Of a stretch of 64,000 nucleotides of DNA, positions 33,028 through 44,012 are shown piece by piece. This stretch comes from Limnephilus marmoratus (Eukaryota; Arthropoda; Insecta; Trichoptera; Limnephilidae). Position numbers and translations under genes: made by a program. Each line of letters starts with the position of its first letter. Position 1 is the stretch's first letter. The stretch is from assembly GCA_917880885.1 (NCBI GenBank), contig OU862934.1:28876734-28940733 (forward strand), read 5' to 3'. The notes under the pieces are model-generated. The model was not told the origin of the DNA. It searched no databases and saw nothing but the letters and a program-made list of their open reading frames with translations.

Positions 33028-34225
33028 TGCTTTTATTTAGCTATTTTGTTTGTATAATGACCATTATGAGATTATTCCTACTCCAATTAAAAACATGTGT
33101 CCGTTCAAAAATCAATAAAAAAATCCCAAATCATCATAAATAATAAAAATTTGACAACAATTACATAGGTCATTAATAATTCATATTACTTGAAAGGTTT
33201 TCCCTGAACGTCGAAGTGAGCTTCAAACCCCTGGTAATTAGCCTACTGGCATCAATTACGTTATATAAATAAATAGACTCGCCATAGTCTCATATACTCA
33301 GAATATAATGTGGAAAGTAAGGAACACTCTTTTGTTTTCAGCGATTTTCAGTATAATTTCTTAATTCAAAAGTTTATTCCTGTGTGATAAAGGTAAACAA
33401 TCAAATAATGTGTGTGTATTGCTATTGTCACTTTTTGATGTAATGTTCGCTGTCTCCTTTTCTCGAGGCCCACTAGAGTAAAAGGTCCGGCTGCCTGTCG
33501 GAGTTTGATATGTCGAGCTATACAATAAATACAATAGGGCAACGACAACGACAGTTTTCAAATGTTGGCGATTGTCATCAATACTTGTTGAAACTACTGA
33601 TTTATGTGTTGTTTTACCGCAAGCAAACAAATAAACTGAGTGTTTAGTCTGATTAGTCTACTTTAAAACAGTAAAGTTTACGTAGCAACAGAAATTTGGC
33701 TGTTGCGCGTCCAGACCCTTTGCCCCTGTAGGACTTGAATTTTCTCAAATGACGTGTAAAAACGCGAGCGGGAAATATGAAAATTAATTGTAATATTTAC
33801 AATAATCGATAATAACAAGTAATTTGCATGTATTTACAAATGAAATGTTATTCCTTCGCCTTTAATATTATTTGCCGTGTAATTGAAACATTTTTTCATC
33901 ACACAGGAGGGCATTTTGACACTTTTTAAAATGCAATTTACTTACTGGTAAGTGCTGGTAAGACGCAACCTTACTCGACGCGTAGCAGTACAGTACTAAA
34001 GTACTAGATATCGAGACCGGTGCAATTGTCTTGCTTTTGTCTTCCCACTTTGAGATTTCTACCCCTCGTCTAATATAGTATGTAACGTCATTGACTGGCA
34101 TAACCAAAATAATTAGAAATTCACAAGGCATTCCAAGATGACTTAGTGACAAACGTAATTAATATAATTGATTAAAATAGACCACCCCTCTCCCCCACAT
34201 GTTATGCATATAAACCGTAGGCTAA
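33028..34225. other. Intron 1 sequence, nothing recognised
   Basis: AT-rich. The block GTTTTACCGCAAGC..ATAAA near 33611 recurs near 57319, hinting at a shared repeat. No gene is supported. Confidence 0.4.
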
Positions 34226-34310
34226 GAATAATTTGTACCAGTCTGAAGATAGTTTTAACAAGCTGAAATCGGTTACGGTAAATAAAATTAAAGTTGAAAA
34301 CAGTTTTAAA
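34226..34310 (+). repeat. Penelope-type tail with hammerhead-like core
   Basis: CTGAAGA (34243-34249), a weak stem and GAAA (34264-34267) followed by TCGGTTACGG and AATAAAATTAAAGT. It has the same order as the tails at 35968-36050 and 43241-43290. Catalytic ability is unknown. Confidence 0.4.
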
Positions 34311-34626
34311 TTTATTTTATAATAATATATAATAATTTAACGTTTATTTGCTTCTCCAAAAGTCGACAATGTTTAATCACCGTCTTTGATATCTAGGTAA
34401 TATTATTGTTTAATAATTGAATGTAGAATTTACTACTAAATTGAGTTATTTCAGGAACACCGGCTCCTGTTTTCATTGAGGAATACATTAGAATAGGGAA
34501 TTTAGAGCAAACATTATATCAAAGGCTACGAGAGACTTCCTTGTTAGCGTGTTAGTATTAGAAAGGTAAGAATAATATTAGGTGATATTTTTTTAGGGAA
34601 CAAACTATTATCTTCGTTGTTTGTTT

Positions 34627-34826
34627 TTGGGGTGTTATGCCGTGTTGCGCTACCTTCTTCTTTAGCCAACGTTTCAGATATCGTTGCAGTGTCCATCATC
34701 AGGGCAGATCCGGCAGATCCGGTAGATGATCTGCCCTGATGATGGACACTGCAACGATGTCCGAAACGTTAGCTAAAGAAGGAGGTAGCGCAACACGGCA
34801 TAACACCCCAAAAACAAATAACGAAA
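34627..34826. repeat. ~200-bp near-perfect palindrome with hammerhead-like cores
   Basis: Two arms of about 90 bp in head-to-head orientation meet around 34715-34730. The right arm reads CTGATGA (34736-34742), GGACA...TGTCC stem, GAAA (34763-34766), CGTTAGC, then GGTAGCGCAACACGGCATAA. The left arm is the reverse complement. Single copies of the arm occur at 52705-52812 and 57595-57680. Inverted terminal-type duplications are known for Penelope-like elements; assignment here is inference. Confidence 0.6.
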
Positions 34827-34944
34827 ATGCTTTTGGCCGTGAAAATCTTAAAACGTATCTAAAAAACTATTAGTTTCAGCCCATACCCATGATATGTAAT
34901 TGGTGCACCCAGCTGCTAGAAAAATTATCACTTTTTTTTTGACA

Positions 34945-35225
34945 ACTAGCAGACCCGGCCATACGTTGCAGTGGCTAACGAAACACAACGCCATTACCCA
35001 ACCTTTATAAAATCCACACCACCCGCTTGCCAGCTGCCCGCTGCCTGAATTGAATATTTGAATTTCTCGGCTTTTCTCTACTATAATAAGCATGTATTAT
35101 ACATATAAACCTTCCTCTTGAATCACTCTATCTATTGGTGAAAACCGCATGAAAATCCGTTGCGTAGTTTAAAAGATCTATGCGCACATACATTTTGAGC
35201 GACTTCATTTTATACTATGTAATGA
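34945..35225. repeat. Short interspersed repeat (GCAGACCCGGCCATACGTTG...)
   Basis: A ~270-bp unit beginning CTAGCAGACCCGGCCATACG and ending AAATCCGTTGCGTAGTT...GCGACTTCATTTTATACTAT. It resembles dispersed non-autonomous elements of insect genomes, possibly Helitron-related. No coding. Confidence 0.4.
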
Positions 35226-35404
35226 TGATATACGATGGTTGTAATAATTTTTCATGAGGAGTTATCAGTTATAGCTTTTACTAGTGGTTTGCGATCTGGT
35301 GACATTATTTTATTTCATCTCAGTTTTAATTTATTTTAATTTATATTAATAAATTACTTCGTTTTTACCACTTTTATTGTTTACAAAACCGACATGTTTA
35401 ATTC

Positions 35405-35841
35405 CTAATTCCTTGACAAAGAATGTACCAAATAAAATTCTTCCTGTATTTTATGCAAATAACAAACTTAAAAATTACATTGTAAATAATAAAGATAGAG
35501 ATTCATAAATGAAAAAATCTGGAATTTATAAATTGAAATGTAATGATTGTGATTTCTTTTATATAGGTAAAACTTCGAGAAACTTTGAAATAAGGATTAA
35601 AGAGCATATGAATGCTTTAAATAATAATAGTTTCTCGGAGTTTGCCAACCTTTTAATAGAAACTAGTCATACCTTTAATTTTAACAATGGAATAGAATTA
35701 ATTCATTGTAATGTCAATGGCATTCAGTTGGATAAATTAGAAATTTTAGAGATTAGAAAGAGTGTTAATGCAAATTTAAATATTATTAATAATCAAAAAT
35801 TGTTTTTAAATGACCCATTATTAAATCTATTCCCCTTTTAA
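35405..35841 (+). pseudogene. Penelope-like GIY-YIG endonuclease domain
   Basis: Upstream coding traces read NKILPVFYANNKLKNYIVNN then KDRDS and an in-frame TAA. The main frame (35509-35841, 110 codons) reads KSGIYKLKCNDCDFFYIGKT, SRNFEIRIKEHMNALNNN. It contains the GIY and (F)YIG signatures, the catalytic-type Arg (RIKEH) and a late glutamate (DKLEILEI), all expected of the GIY-YIG nuclease fused to Penelope reverse transcriptases. The ATG at 35509 is probably incidental. Confidence 0.8.
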
Positions 35842-35967
35842 AATTTTTTAATTGTTCTATATTGCCCCTCGTCCCTTAAACATTATTTTCTTTCTAATTT
35901 TATTATTGTTTATGTCGATTATTTTTCTCTATTACCTATATATGTCTATTTTTAAAATTAGTTCTGT

Positions 35968-36014
35968 CAAAACCCTGAAGAAGTCAGCTTTGCTGACGAA
36001 ACATGTCGGTTTTG
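35968..36014 (+). ncRNA. Hammerhead-ribozyme-like motif (candidate)
   Basis: Stem I strands CAAAACC (35968-35974) and GGTTTTG (36008-36014) pair perfectly. The core CTGAAGA is at 35975-35981. Stem II is GTCAGC/GCTGAC with a TTT loop (35983-35997). GAAA is at 35998-36001, with a minimal stem III (AC..GT) ending in the cleavage triplet GTC (36005-36007). One extra A (35982) sits between the core and stem II compared with the canonical CUGANGA-stem arrangement. Hammerheads are known in Penelope-like elements. Confidence 0.5.
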
Positions 36015-36211
36015 TAAACAATAAAAGTGGTAAAAACGAAGTAATTTATTAATTTAAATCAAAATGGTGCGACAAAATAAGTTTGCTGTGTTAAAAGAAG
36101 TGTTAATTTATTTTATTTCAATTCTTAAAGTCCCGTTGACAACGAGCACTGATATATTTTTAAGACACTATTGTTTCTAACTTGAAAAAATTGTATTAAT
36201 AAAATATTCTA

Positions 36212-37657
36212 CTAGGGTCAGTCAAAAACTAATGCCTCCTATTTTTTTCTAATTAAATAAAGTTAGTTAAAAGAAAAAAATTGAATTTGGCACTATTCCT
36301 CACACCTTCATCTACAATCTACTGCAACAGTAACAATACTGCAACAGTATTGCATTACAGATGGCAGCTCTGCAGTCGCTCGCAAAATGGACGATATCAA
36401 TGATCGTATTAGTCAGCGTTCTGTGATTGTATTCTTGAATGCAGAAGGTAAAACGCCTATTCGCATTCACGAAAGATTGAAAAATGTGTACGGTGATGCA
36501 ACTGCACAAAAATTGTAACCGGAGACGAAACATGGGTTTCATGGAACTTGTGGATGAGTTTGTGTATCTGGGTAGTGTGTTTACGAGAGATGGGAAGGCT
36601 GATAGAGATATTGAAAGAAGGGTGAATGCCGGTAACTCCATTAATGGTGGACTGAATGCCGTTGGCGCTAATAAAAAACTGTCAAAAGAAGCGAAGCTAG
36701 CAGTCCACAATGGAGTCCTGGTACCTACCCTGATGTATGGCAGTGAGGCATGGAACTGGCAGAGGAAGGATGAAAGTAAGTTGAATGCTGTTGAAATGAG
36801 ATCCCTGAGACGTATGTGTGGTAAAACAATGTATGATCGTGTGAGAAATGTGGATATCCGCAAAGAATGTAAGGCTGATGTAAGCATAATGAGTAAGATT
36901 AAGAAAGGGACCCTCAGATGGTTTGGGCATGTAGAGCGAATGAACGAAGAAAGTAGTGTAAGAAGAATATGCGACGCGAATGTGAATGGTAGAAGAAGTT
37001 GCGGACGCCCGAGGAAGACGTGGCACGATCAAGTGAATCAAATACTTGAGTCGGGCCATGTCAAAAGTCAGAATAATAGAAGAGAATGTATGAGACGATG
37101 TATGAATGTGAGTGAGGCAAAGAGTGTGTGCCAAGACCGAGTTGTTTGGCGGTCCGTCCTCTCTGCCTACCCCTGCGGGGAAACGGCGTGATGGTTAGTT
37201 AGTTAGTTAGTTAGATGAATCAAAGAGGCAGTCAATGGAATGGCATCACACAAACTCACCGAGGACGAAAAAATTCAAAACCGTGCGATCGGCAGGGAAA
37301 GTTACGGCGACAGTGTTTTGGAATGCAGAGGGTTTGATAATGGTAGATTTTTTGGAGCAGGGATGCACAATAAATACTGACCAATAAATCACAACCCTTA
37401 AAAAGCTTAAAGCACGTCTTTCGCCCAACAAAAGCTATGGCGGAAGGTCTTAGGAAGCAGCACAGTGCTTTTTATCACTTTGGAACACATGCCTTTGTTA
37501 AAAGGTGAACCAAAACTTTGGAAATGGACGCAGACTATATTGAAAAATGACAAATTAATCGTCAATAATGTGGTTTTTGCCCTACTATGTAATTGCATTT
37601 TTTTTTGATTATTAAAGGAGAAAAAAATAGGAGGCATTACTTTTTGACCGACCCTCG
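36212..37657 (+). mobile_element. Mariner element B, internally deleted and split by an RTE-like LINE
   Basis: Inverted ends GGGTCAGTCAAAAACTAATG (36215 on) and, reversed at the other side, GGGTCGGTCAAAAAGTAATG, lie between TA dinucleotides at 36210-36211 and 37658-37659. Transposase traces: ISQRSVIVFLNAEGKTPIRI from 36387, a deletion, then the catalytic VTGDETWVSW at 36522-36543. Insertion of an RTE-like piece follows (36545-37214), then DESKRQSMEWHHTNSPRTKK and TATVFWNAEGLIMVDFL from 37215. It is non-functional. Confidence 0.85.
36545..37214 (+). pseudogene. RTE-like LINE ORF C-terminus inserted in the mariner
   Basis: Open frame to 37191: ELVDEFVYLGSVFTRDGKAD, RDIERRVNAGNSINGGLNAV, PTLMYGSEAWNWQRKDESK, GTLRWFGHVERMNEESSVRR, ending WRSVLSAYPCGETA. 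These are hallmark strings of the RTE/BovB-type ORF C-terminus. The tail is a short tandem repeat (GTTA)n at 37197-37214, as RTE elements typically have. It interrupts the mariner right after the first catalytic Asp motif. Confidence 0.85.
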
Positions 37658-37717
37658 TACTTCATCAATTTAAAAATACACATGTGTTTGAAGAACGAAT
37701 AAGCACTAGAGCCTTAA

Positions 37718-38424
37718 GAGGGCATTACCAGAGAAAACCAGATATATGTCTTTTTCAAATCAGATTTTAGACGTATTGACTCTTTTCCACAAAAAATTAT
37801 AAATGGATTTAGAAAGATTGTTCTTTTATCTAGCATTCGCATGTAATAAATTTTGAGAATATTTTTTAATTTTTAGTATACTAAGGTTATTCCATAGGTC
37901 GTTGGCAGATTTGTTAAATTTTCAATAAAGATTTTGTATTATACCACACCCATTTCAAATAATATAATCATGCAGTAAAATAAATCAATAAATTATCTAG
38001 CAAACGCATGTTTTAGAATTTTAATTTTAGTTTAAATAAAATCATTAAAAAATATAGATGTGTTTCTTGACGAAAATTTGTCCATTTTTGTATTTATTTG
38101 CGCACTTACAAACTAATATATTTCAGATTTTTTTAACATTCTTATTAAATTTAGACATTATTGAAAAATGATAAATACTTATAATCAAAAAATAACTACA
38201 AAAAGTACACTATTTTAATAGTTTTATCATCACGCCTTTCAGCATTTTTGGATGAAGGTATAAATTAAAGCTAATTTGGATTGAAATAAATTCGATATTG
38301 AGTTATAATTTTAAAAAGCGGGTACGGAGAATAGTTAATCTTTCTCATTGTAACCGCCCTGCACGATCGTAAGAACAACTTTCGACGAAATGTGGATTTT
38401 TGTCCGCTGACTGGTTAAACGCTC
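37718..38424. mobile_element. TTAA-flanked non-autonomous element, copy 1
   Basis: Begins GAGGGCATTACCAGAGAAAA and ends TGGTTAAACGCTC, with TTAA at 37714-37717 and 38425-38428. It is 707 bp with no ORF. A second copy at 50198-50913 has the same ends and is also flanked by TTAA. TTAA duplication is typical of piggyBac-type transposition, though the short GAG(G/C)G ends are not classic piggyBac. Confidence 0.65.
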
Positions 38425-38428
38425 TTAA

Positions 38429-39045
38429 AAGAGTTACGCATATCAAAAGTTCATTTAAAAGTACAATCATTGATTACCTCCAATAAACACATTCATCAGG
38501 AGTATTTCATAACATATTTATATTTATACCTATCTACCTATATAATTTATACTAAGTACTGCACGTATGTACATTTGACAAAGTTTCACTTACCTTTTTT
38601 CTTATCATTTATAAATATGCCTTTTAGTCAAATTTAAAATTTAATTTCTTCAAAATTATTCTTGTTTTGTCTTAATCTTCTACATTCATACTTGAATAAT
38701 TGTACAATTTAAAAAAAATTGATTTTGTTTTTAAATGTAATTTTCATAATATTATGTAAACAAAAACCAAGCTAACAACCACCGTGTAAAATGCAATCTC
38801 AACACAGGCGTTTCACACCTTGAGATGGGCAATACGTCTTTACTGTAATCAAATATAATATAAAAAATTCATATTACCTATCTTTTTGTTGAATAAAATT
38901 AAAAAATGTACAATAGGGAGCTAAGCATGGGTAAAGCACCCAGTGAGGCTGCCCACATAATCAAATAATGTTTTAAAATAGTTAAAGCTTTTGTATCAAA
39001 TAAAAAATAAATGGTTTCATATCCGCTGCACTTTCGCAATTATGA
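38429..39045. other. Intron 1 sequence, nothing recognised
   Basis: AT-rich and non-coding. Confidence 0.4.
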
Positions 39046-39049
39046 GAGA

Positions 39050-39575
39050 AGGGTGACCCGACAATTCGTCCTGCAACAATTCATCTGGCCACAGTTCATC
39101 CTGCGACAGTTCATCCGGCCGACAGTTCATCCTGCCGACAGTTCATCCTGCCGACAGTTCATCCCGCCGACAATTCATCCGGCGACAATTCATCCTGCCT
39201 GATCATTTAGAAGATTTTTATTAAGTAAGTATGCAAATATACGGCCGTACAACCAAAATCGATATACTTATATCTGAAGGCATCTTGAGTGGAAATCCGC
39301 TGTAAAAATATTTTTACTAACAATAATTTCGACTCTCCGAAGAAGCATGCGTGAATAACAAAATACGACATACTTATACTTATAGGTTATACTTATATGT
39401 TAGGTTAGGTTAGGTTAGGTTGAATTGTCAGGATGAATTGTGGCCGGATGAATTTTCGGCGGGATGAACTGTCGGCAGGATGAACTGTCGGCAGGATGAA
39501 CTGTCGGCCGGATGAACTGTCGCAGGATGAACTGTCGCCGGATGAATAGTCGCAGGATGAACATGGAACTCATGG
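39050..39575. mobile_element. Foldback-like element 1, minisatellite inverted repeats
   Basis: The left arm (39058-39200) is a ~14-bp tandem array of CGACAGTTCATCCTGC-type units. The right arm (39424-39565) is the inverted array (GCAGGATGAACTGTCG). About 220 bp of unique AT-rich DNA separates them. Arms made of short tandem repeats are characteristic of foldback elements. Translations such as HPADSSSC repeats are artefacts. Confidence 0.65.
39399..39423 (+). repeat. Short (TTAGG)n-like run
   Basis: Four to five consecutive TTAGG units next to the right arm of the foldback element. TTAGG is the insect telomeric unit, but such short interstitial runs are common in insect repeats. Confidence 0.6.
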
Positions 39576-39579
39576 AACC

Positions 39580-40075
39580 GAGAGAAGAGTATTTATTCAA
39601 AATATCTCAAAGGTGTCTGCTCTAAAAAAACAGCAGCATTGATGGAAAAAATATTTACGTGCTTCAGAGAATGCTATAAATAAGAAAGGACCAAGAGCAG
39701 GCCCTTGCGGTACTCCTAAGGTTTTTTCATTGACTCGGAGATTCTCTCACCAAATTTTGTTGTTGGATGACCTGTTTTTTTATAAATTATTTAAAAAGTT
39801 CAGAATATTGAACAAATAAACGCACCATCAAAACATTGATCTCTGATCGGAAACTAACTAATTTGGGTTTGGGAGAGATCGATCCATAGATAGAGTGGTT
39901 CCACGTCCCATTGTACGGAGCTTCCTGTCTCATCAGCAGCAAAAACACTTGATTTATTATTTTGGCATCGACCGATTACAAAGTAGTTACTTTGTTGGAA
40001 TCAATGACATAGAACCCACTAGGAGAGACCAACGCTAGAAAAAGATCATAATGTTATGAAATGGGATCATTACTT
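39580..40075. other. Intron 1 sequence with a possible LINE trace
   Basis: AAAGGACCAAGAGCAGGCCC then TTGCGGTACTCCTAAGG at 39687-39720 reads in reverse as GVPQGPALGP-like, a reverse-transcriptase motif B remnant. Nothing else is recognised. Confidence 0.35.
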
Positions 40076-40077
40076 TG

Positions 40078-40492
40078 GGAGGCAGGTATAGTTACCGCCG
40101 CCTCAGAAACCATTTATTGGATAACCAACACCGTGCCATAGTTCACCCCAGGTGGTAAGTTACTTTTGGTGACTTCCCCGGGATCATTTTGTGAGATTTG
40201 CCTAGATCTTGGCTGCAAATGCGTTTGCCCACTAGCTACGTGGCGGGCCGGATAGAGAGAGACCGGAAAGGATAGCCGGATACTTTCGACCCATCGCCAT
40301 GCACCGCAGTGGGAGGGATGGATTAAAAAATAGACTCATTGACCCCAGAATCTTACCCACCCCTCATACTCTTTATTTCCCAGAACTTCCTCTCCTTCCT
40401 CTCAAGACCCTCCACACAGCATCCCAAATATAACATAAGACATGAGGATTTTTTTTCTCTTTTGAGTCTCTGTCTGGAACTAATGTAAAAAA
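40078..40492 (+). mobile_element. SINE-like element, copy b
   Basis: GGGAGGCAGGTATAG, AACCATTTATTGGATAACCA, a variant middle with CATCGCCATGCACCGCAGTG, then the shared tail (CCTCCACACAGCATCCCAAA) and poly-A. Copies a, c, d and e are listed separately. Confidence 0.6.
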
Positions 40493-41155
40493 ACCAACAT
40501 TGTTTCTTCTTCAAACACAGCAAATTTATTTTGTGGCACCATTTTAATTCAAAATTAATAGAATTCTTTGTTTTAACCACTTTTATTATTAAAATATTAT
40601 TTATGAAATATGAAACTATTGTCATTAGAATTGAAATATATGGTATATCCGACAATGTCTGTACAAGGCGGTAAACTTCTTGTATCTGGATCTTGTGCTA
40701 ACCGGATATTTTCCTACTTACTGGATATTATAATACATAGAATAATACACGAATCACATTTAGAAAGATCAAATCCTTATAGGTAGGTACTACTGCACCA
40801 CCCACCTTTACATGTTGCTTTTACATTCCAAAATACACTCGTCAAAGAATACATTACATATTAATATTAAATATTTTTCAGGATTAAATAACATGTGTTC
40901 ACAATAATGTCCTCTGCGTGCGAACTCTATCTAAATTTCTTTTAATGGACAATATACAGTGTTAATTTCAAGCGACCTCTCAGGTAAGTATGGTCCTGTT
41001 TTCATTAAATTTTAGGCAGCATCGCGTTCATTGGTCAAAATATTGTACATATATTTTCGTATTGGTGATCAATGAACCAGTGTATGCAATTTTTAGCCAT
41101 AAGTTGTTTTTAATTGTTTGTCTAGCTTGTAGTTTTTTAGATTTTAGAAATGTAT
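40493..41155. other. Intron 1 sequence, nothing recognised
   Basis: AT-rich and non-coding. Confidence 0.4.
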
Positions 41156-41159
41156 TATA

Positions 41160-41247
41160 AGTTTGTACAGCGCCCTTGAGGTGATTTTTCACAAAAACTG
41201 CGCAATATAAATCATCCAAATATTATTATTATTATTATTATTATAGC
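41160..41247 (+). repeat. LINE 3' end with (ATT)n tail
   Basis: GCGCCCTTGAGGTGATTTTT, AAACTGCGCAATATAAAT then (ATT)n. The same end occurs at 49670-49738. Confidence 0.6.
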
Positions 41248-41249
41248 TT

Positions 41250-41945
41250 CACCACACCTATGCCTCAGAGATCTCATTTCAACAGCATTCAGTCTACTTT
41301 CATCTTTCCTCTGCCAGTTCCATGTGAGTCACTGCCATACTTCAGGTTAGGTACCAGCCCTCTATTGTGGACTGCTAGCTTCGCTTCTTTGGGCAGTTTT
41401 TGAAGTAAAAACTTCTTTAACACCATTGTGATTTGAAACTCGATGAAACGAAAAAGCCAAACTAAAAAGAAAAAACACATACATCTATAAGTTTCAACCG
41501 GCGAGAGAATGAGATGGAATAATCGGTATCCTCTTTGTGGGGTGCTTCGTAGCCTCCCCACTCTTATCTACTTTAGTTTTCTGAAGGTTTCACTTCTACC
41601 GCGTGTGAACTGGACAATTGTATTTTTTTGTTAACGCCAACGGCATTCAGTCCTCCATTTGGAGTTACCTGCATTTACCCCTCTTTCAAAATCTCTATCA
41701 GCCTTCCCAACCCTCGAAAATATACTTTCCAGAAAAACAAACTCATTCACAACTATATTGTACACTCTTGTAGTACTTTCTCTTTCAAGCACCATGATTT
41801 TAGACTTACTAACATTAATCATTATCTCATACTTCATACATCTTCGTTCATCCTGGACACGAGAGACTATACATCTTTCATGCTGTTAGAAATTAGCACC
41901 GCATCATCAGCATATATTCGTAACAGGCTATATATTAGTTAAGAT
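41250..41945 (-). pseudogene. RTE-like LINE fragment interrupted by a ~220-bp insertion
   Basis: Minus strand from 41945: RIYADDAVLISNSMKD (catalytic box), INVSKSKIMVLERESTTRVY, NEFVFLESIFSRVGKADRDF, ERGVNAGNS, then a break at about 41625-41404, then LPKEAKLAVHNRGLVPNLKY and MRSLRHRCGEA. It is the same family as 36545-37214 but covers the YADD region. Frameshifts and stops make it dead. Confidence 0.7.
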
Positions 41946-41949
41946 AAAT

Positions 41950-42230
41950 TAAGCCACTCAGGCATTTACCAACTATGTTGCAATGATTGTCCTTCGTTCT
42001 ACATAGGTAAGACAACTAGAAATATAAATATCAGAATCACAGAACATTTAAGATGCTTAAATAATAATAATTTTTCCGAGTTTGCTAATCACCTAATTTC
42101 CACAGATCACACTTTTAATAAGGACACAGGGGTTAAAATTCTTCATCGTAACAACAAAAGCAAAAAATTAGATAATTTAGAAGCAATAATTTTTTTAAAT
42201 CCCTAATTTACGTATACTTAAAATATTCAC
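41950..42230 (+). pseudogene. Second Penelope-like GIY-YIG domain (no ATG)
   Basis: Reads LSHSGIYQLCCNDCPSFYIG, KTTRNINIRITEHLRCLNNN, FSEFANHLISTDHTFN, LDNLEAIIFLNP then stop. GIY, YIG, the Arg of RITEH and the late Glu are all present. It is roughly half identical by eye to 35509-35841, so it represents a different Penelope lineage. Confidence 0.75.
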
Positions 42231-42439
42231 TATAACCATAGAAATAAAAATAAAAATAAAAAATCTATATTATACCCACGCACAGGTATTGCCTTTGTGG
42301 GATTTTTTTGTTCATACATTTATTATATTAAGTTTTTTTTATATACTTTTCAGTATTTCATGTATGTATTATATGTATTGTATCAAAAATTTTCAATAAA
42401 AAAAAATAAAATAAAAAAAATAGAAATCAGAAAATCCCT

Positions 42440-42838
42440 AAATAATAATGCTAATAATGAATAATACATGACAAAATTAAAAAAATAACTTATATAATTG
42501 ATGTAGCTATTCCAAATTCCTGTAATATTCAAAAAACTATTTCTGAAAAAATAAGAAAATACACAGATTTAGGAAATGAGATTAAAAGAATTTGGCATTC
42601 TCGGACTATAAAAATATTGCCATTTGTTATTTCGGCCACTGGCATAATACCTAGGAATCTGATTCAAAATTTAAGCATATTAGATTTGTCAAAGAATTTG
42701 TATATAAAAATGCAAAAATCAGTCATTTTAAATACATGTAGGATTACAAAGGATTTTTTAAATATTTATATTGAGGGATCGGTAGGATTTATAGGTTCAA
42801 TTAGAAATGCCACAGAGCCGAACCCTCTGATATGAAAA
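42440..42838 (+). pseudogene. Retroelement polyprotein C-terminal fragment
   Basis: Reads DVAIPNSCNIQKTISEKIRK, YTDLGNEIKRIWHSRTIKIL, PFVISATGIIPRNL, MQKSVILNTCRITKDFL. I recognise the order DIA.P...N.....EKI.KY.DL..EI...W....V.IIP.VI.ATG as the C-terminus of an insect/cnidarian retroelement ORF, but I cannot name the clade. The Met at 42617 is internal. Confidence 0.55.
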
Positions 42839-43227
42839 TATCTGGAGTCGGTGAATTATATTCCCATTTGGTCTCTAGTAGGTTGACATGTTGTTCTTGT
42901 ATTATTTTGTATTTATAATACTTATATAGTGCAATTGCATAGCGTGGGTTGACTAGATGATCATTTGGGGAAGTGTGTGAAAGGGTTTAGTTTTTCCTTC
43001 TTTTTTTGCTTTTTTTTTTTTTTTTTTTTTTTGGGGAAAATTTAACCCGGACATTTAAATCTGGTGAATAACCAAATTAATTTATCTTTCAGTACCATTC
43101 TAAATATTTTTCCAATTAACCGCTCTGTTCTTTCCGGAAATCCCGCAATTACCCCCACCCCTTTGCCTATCTCCCACTCAAACACCTAAAATTTGTATAT
43201 CTGTCAACATTCTGTATCATAGTTTAG

Positions 43228-43320
43228 TTACAATATTCTCCTGACGAAGGAAGGGTGCTTCTGAAACCGGTAGAGTGTTTATAAAATAAAAGTGGTCTAC
43301 AACAAATTTATATGTGTTTT
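43228..43320 (+). repeat. Penelope-type tail with hammerhead-like core
   Basis: CTGACGA (43241-43247), a GGAAG...CTTCT stem and GAAA (43263-43266), then CCGGTAGAG and ATAAAATAAAAGTGG. It has the same layout as 35968-36030. Confidence 0.45.
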
Positions 43321-43324
43321 TATT

Positions 43325-43765
43325 GTAATTTATATTAGTTGTTGACCTTACCTAGTGAACACCATATCAATGGTTTGTTCCGTTAAAATTATTCCACCCG
43401 GGAATAACGTCATAGTTATCAGACAAATTAGCATTGGTTAGATTGCCTTATAATAAATCAACGGAATTTAGAATTAATTGTCGTAGTTTTTGGTCTAGTT
43501 CGTAATGATAGTGTAATTGCGCCGCGTTCAGCTGCTGGTATTGGCTGGTATTAATACAATATTACTGGTGTTAGTGGTATTTACAGGTTGGTGCTGGACC
43601 GGTGCAGGCAAATAATGACAAACAAATCTAAATTCGGTGCGTGGTAATGATATTATCATTACCAGACAAATAATCAGATATGAATTACATTAAATTGAAT
43701 CCGTTTTTGTTTCACTGATTTTACCAATTTCCACTGAGGTGATCCCTACTTTTTATATTTTTTTC
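43325..43765. other. Intron 1 sequence, nothing recognised
   Basis: No supported feature. Confidence 0.4.
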
Positions 43766-44012
43766 AAAATAAGGAACTCCAGTGAAAAATATTATGGCTC
43801 TAAAAAATATGTTCGTAAGACCAATAAGCGCTGATTCTGAATATATAAGTTTTATTTAATAATATTAAACGCAAAGTTTTTAAAAAATTATTAAAAAATT
43901 CATTTTTAATCGGGTCGTAAAAACATGCAGTGAAGTTGGCATTATTAAAATTTTAGTGGTGACGTCACTGTTCGACGTGTCGTGGCGTCACCGTAAAGAC
44001 ATTGTTTTTTTT

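Larger units (their letters stand above)
35348..36050 (+). mobile_element. Penelope-like retroelement fragment inside 52-bp inverted repeats
   Basis: Positions 35348-35399 and 35999-36050 are perfect 52-bp inverted repeats containing AAACATGTCGGTTTTGTAAA. Between them lies the C-terminus of a Penelope-type protein with a GIY-YIG endonuclease. The right repeat overlaps a hammerhead-like sequence (35968-36014). The reverse transcriptase domain is missing. This is a short, 5'-truncated copy. Confidence 0.75.

Noticed and set aside
39399..39423. Interstitial telomere or telomere-targeted element from TTAGG units
   Set aside because: Only four to five units next to a foldback arm; such short runs are common in insects and no telomere-type LINE is attached.
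39011..39600. Open frames with HPADSSSCRQFIPP-type repeats on both strands
   Set aside because: They translate the minisatellite arms of the foldback element and are mirror images of each other.
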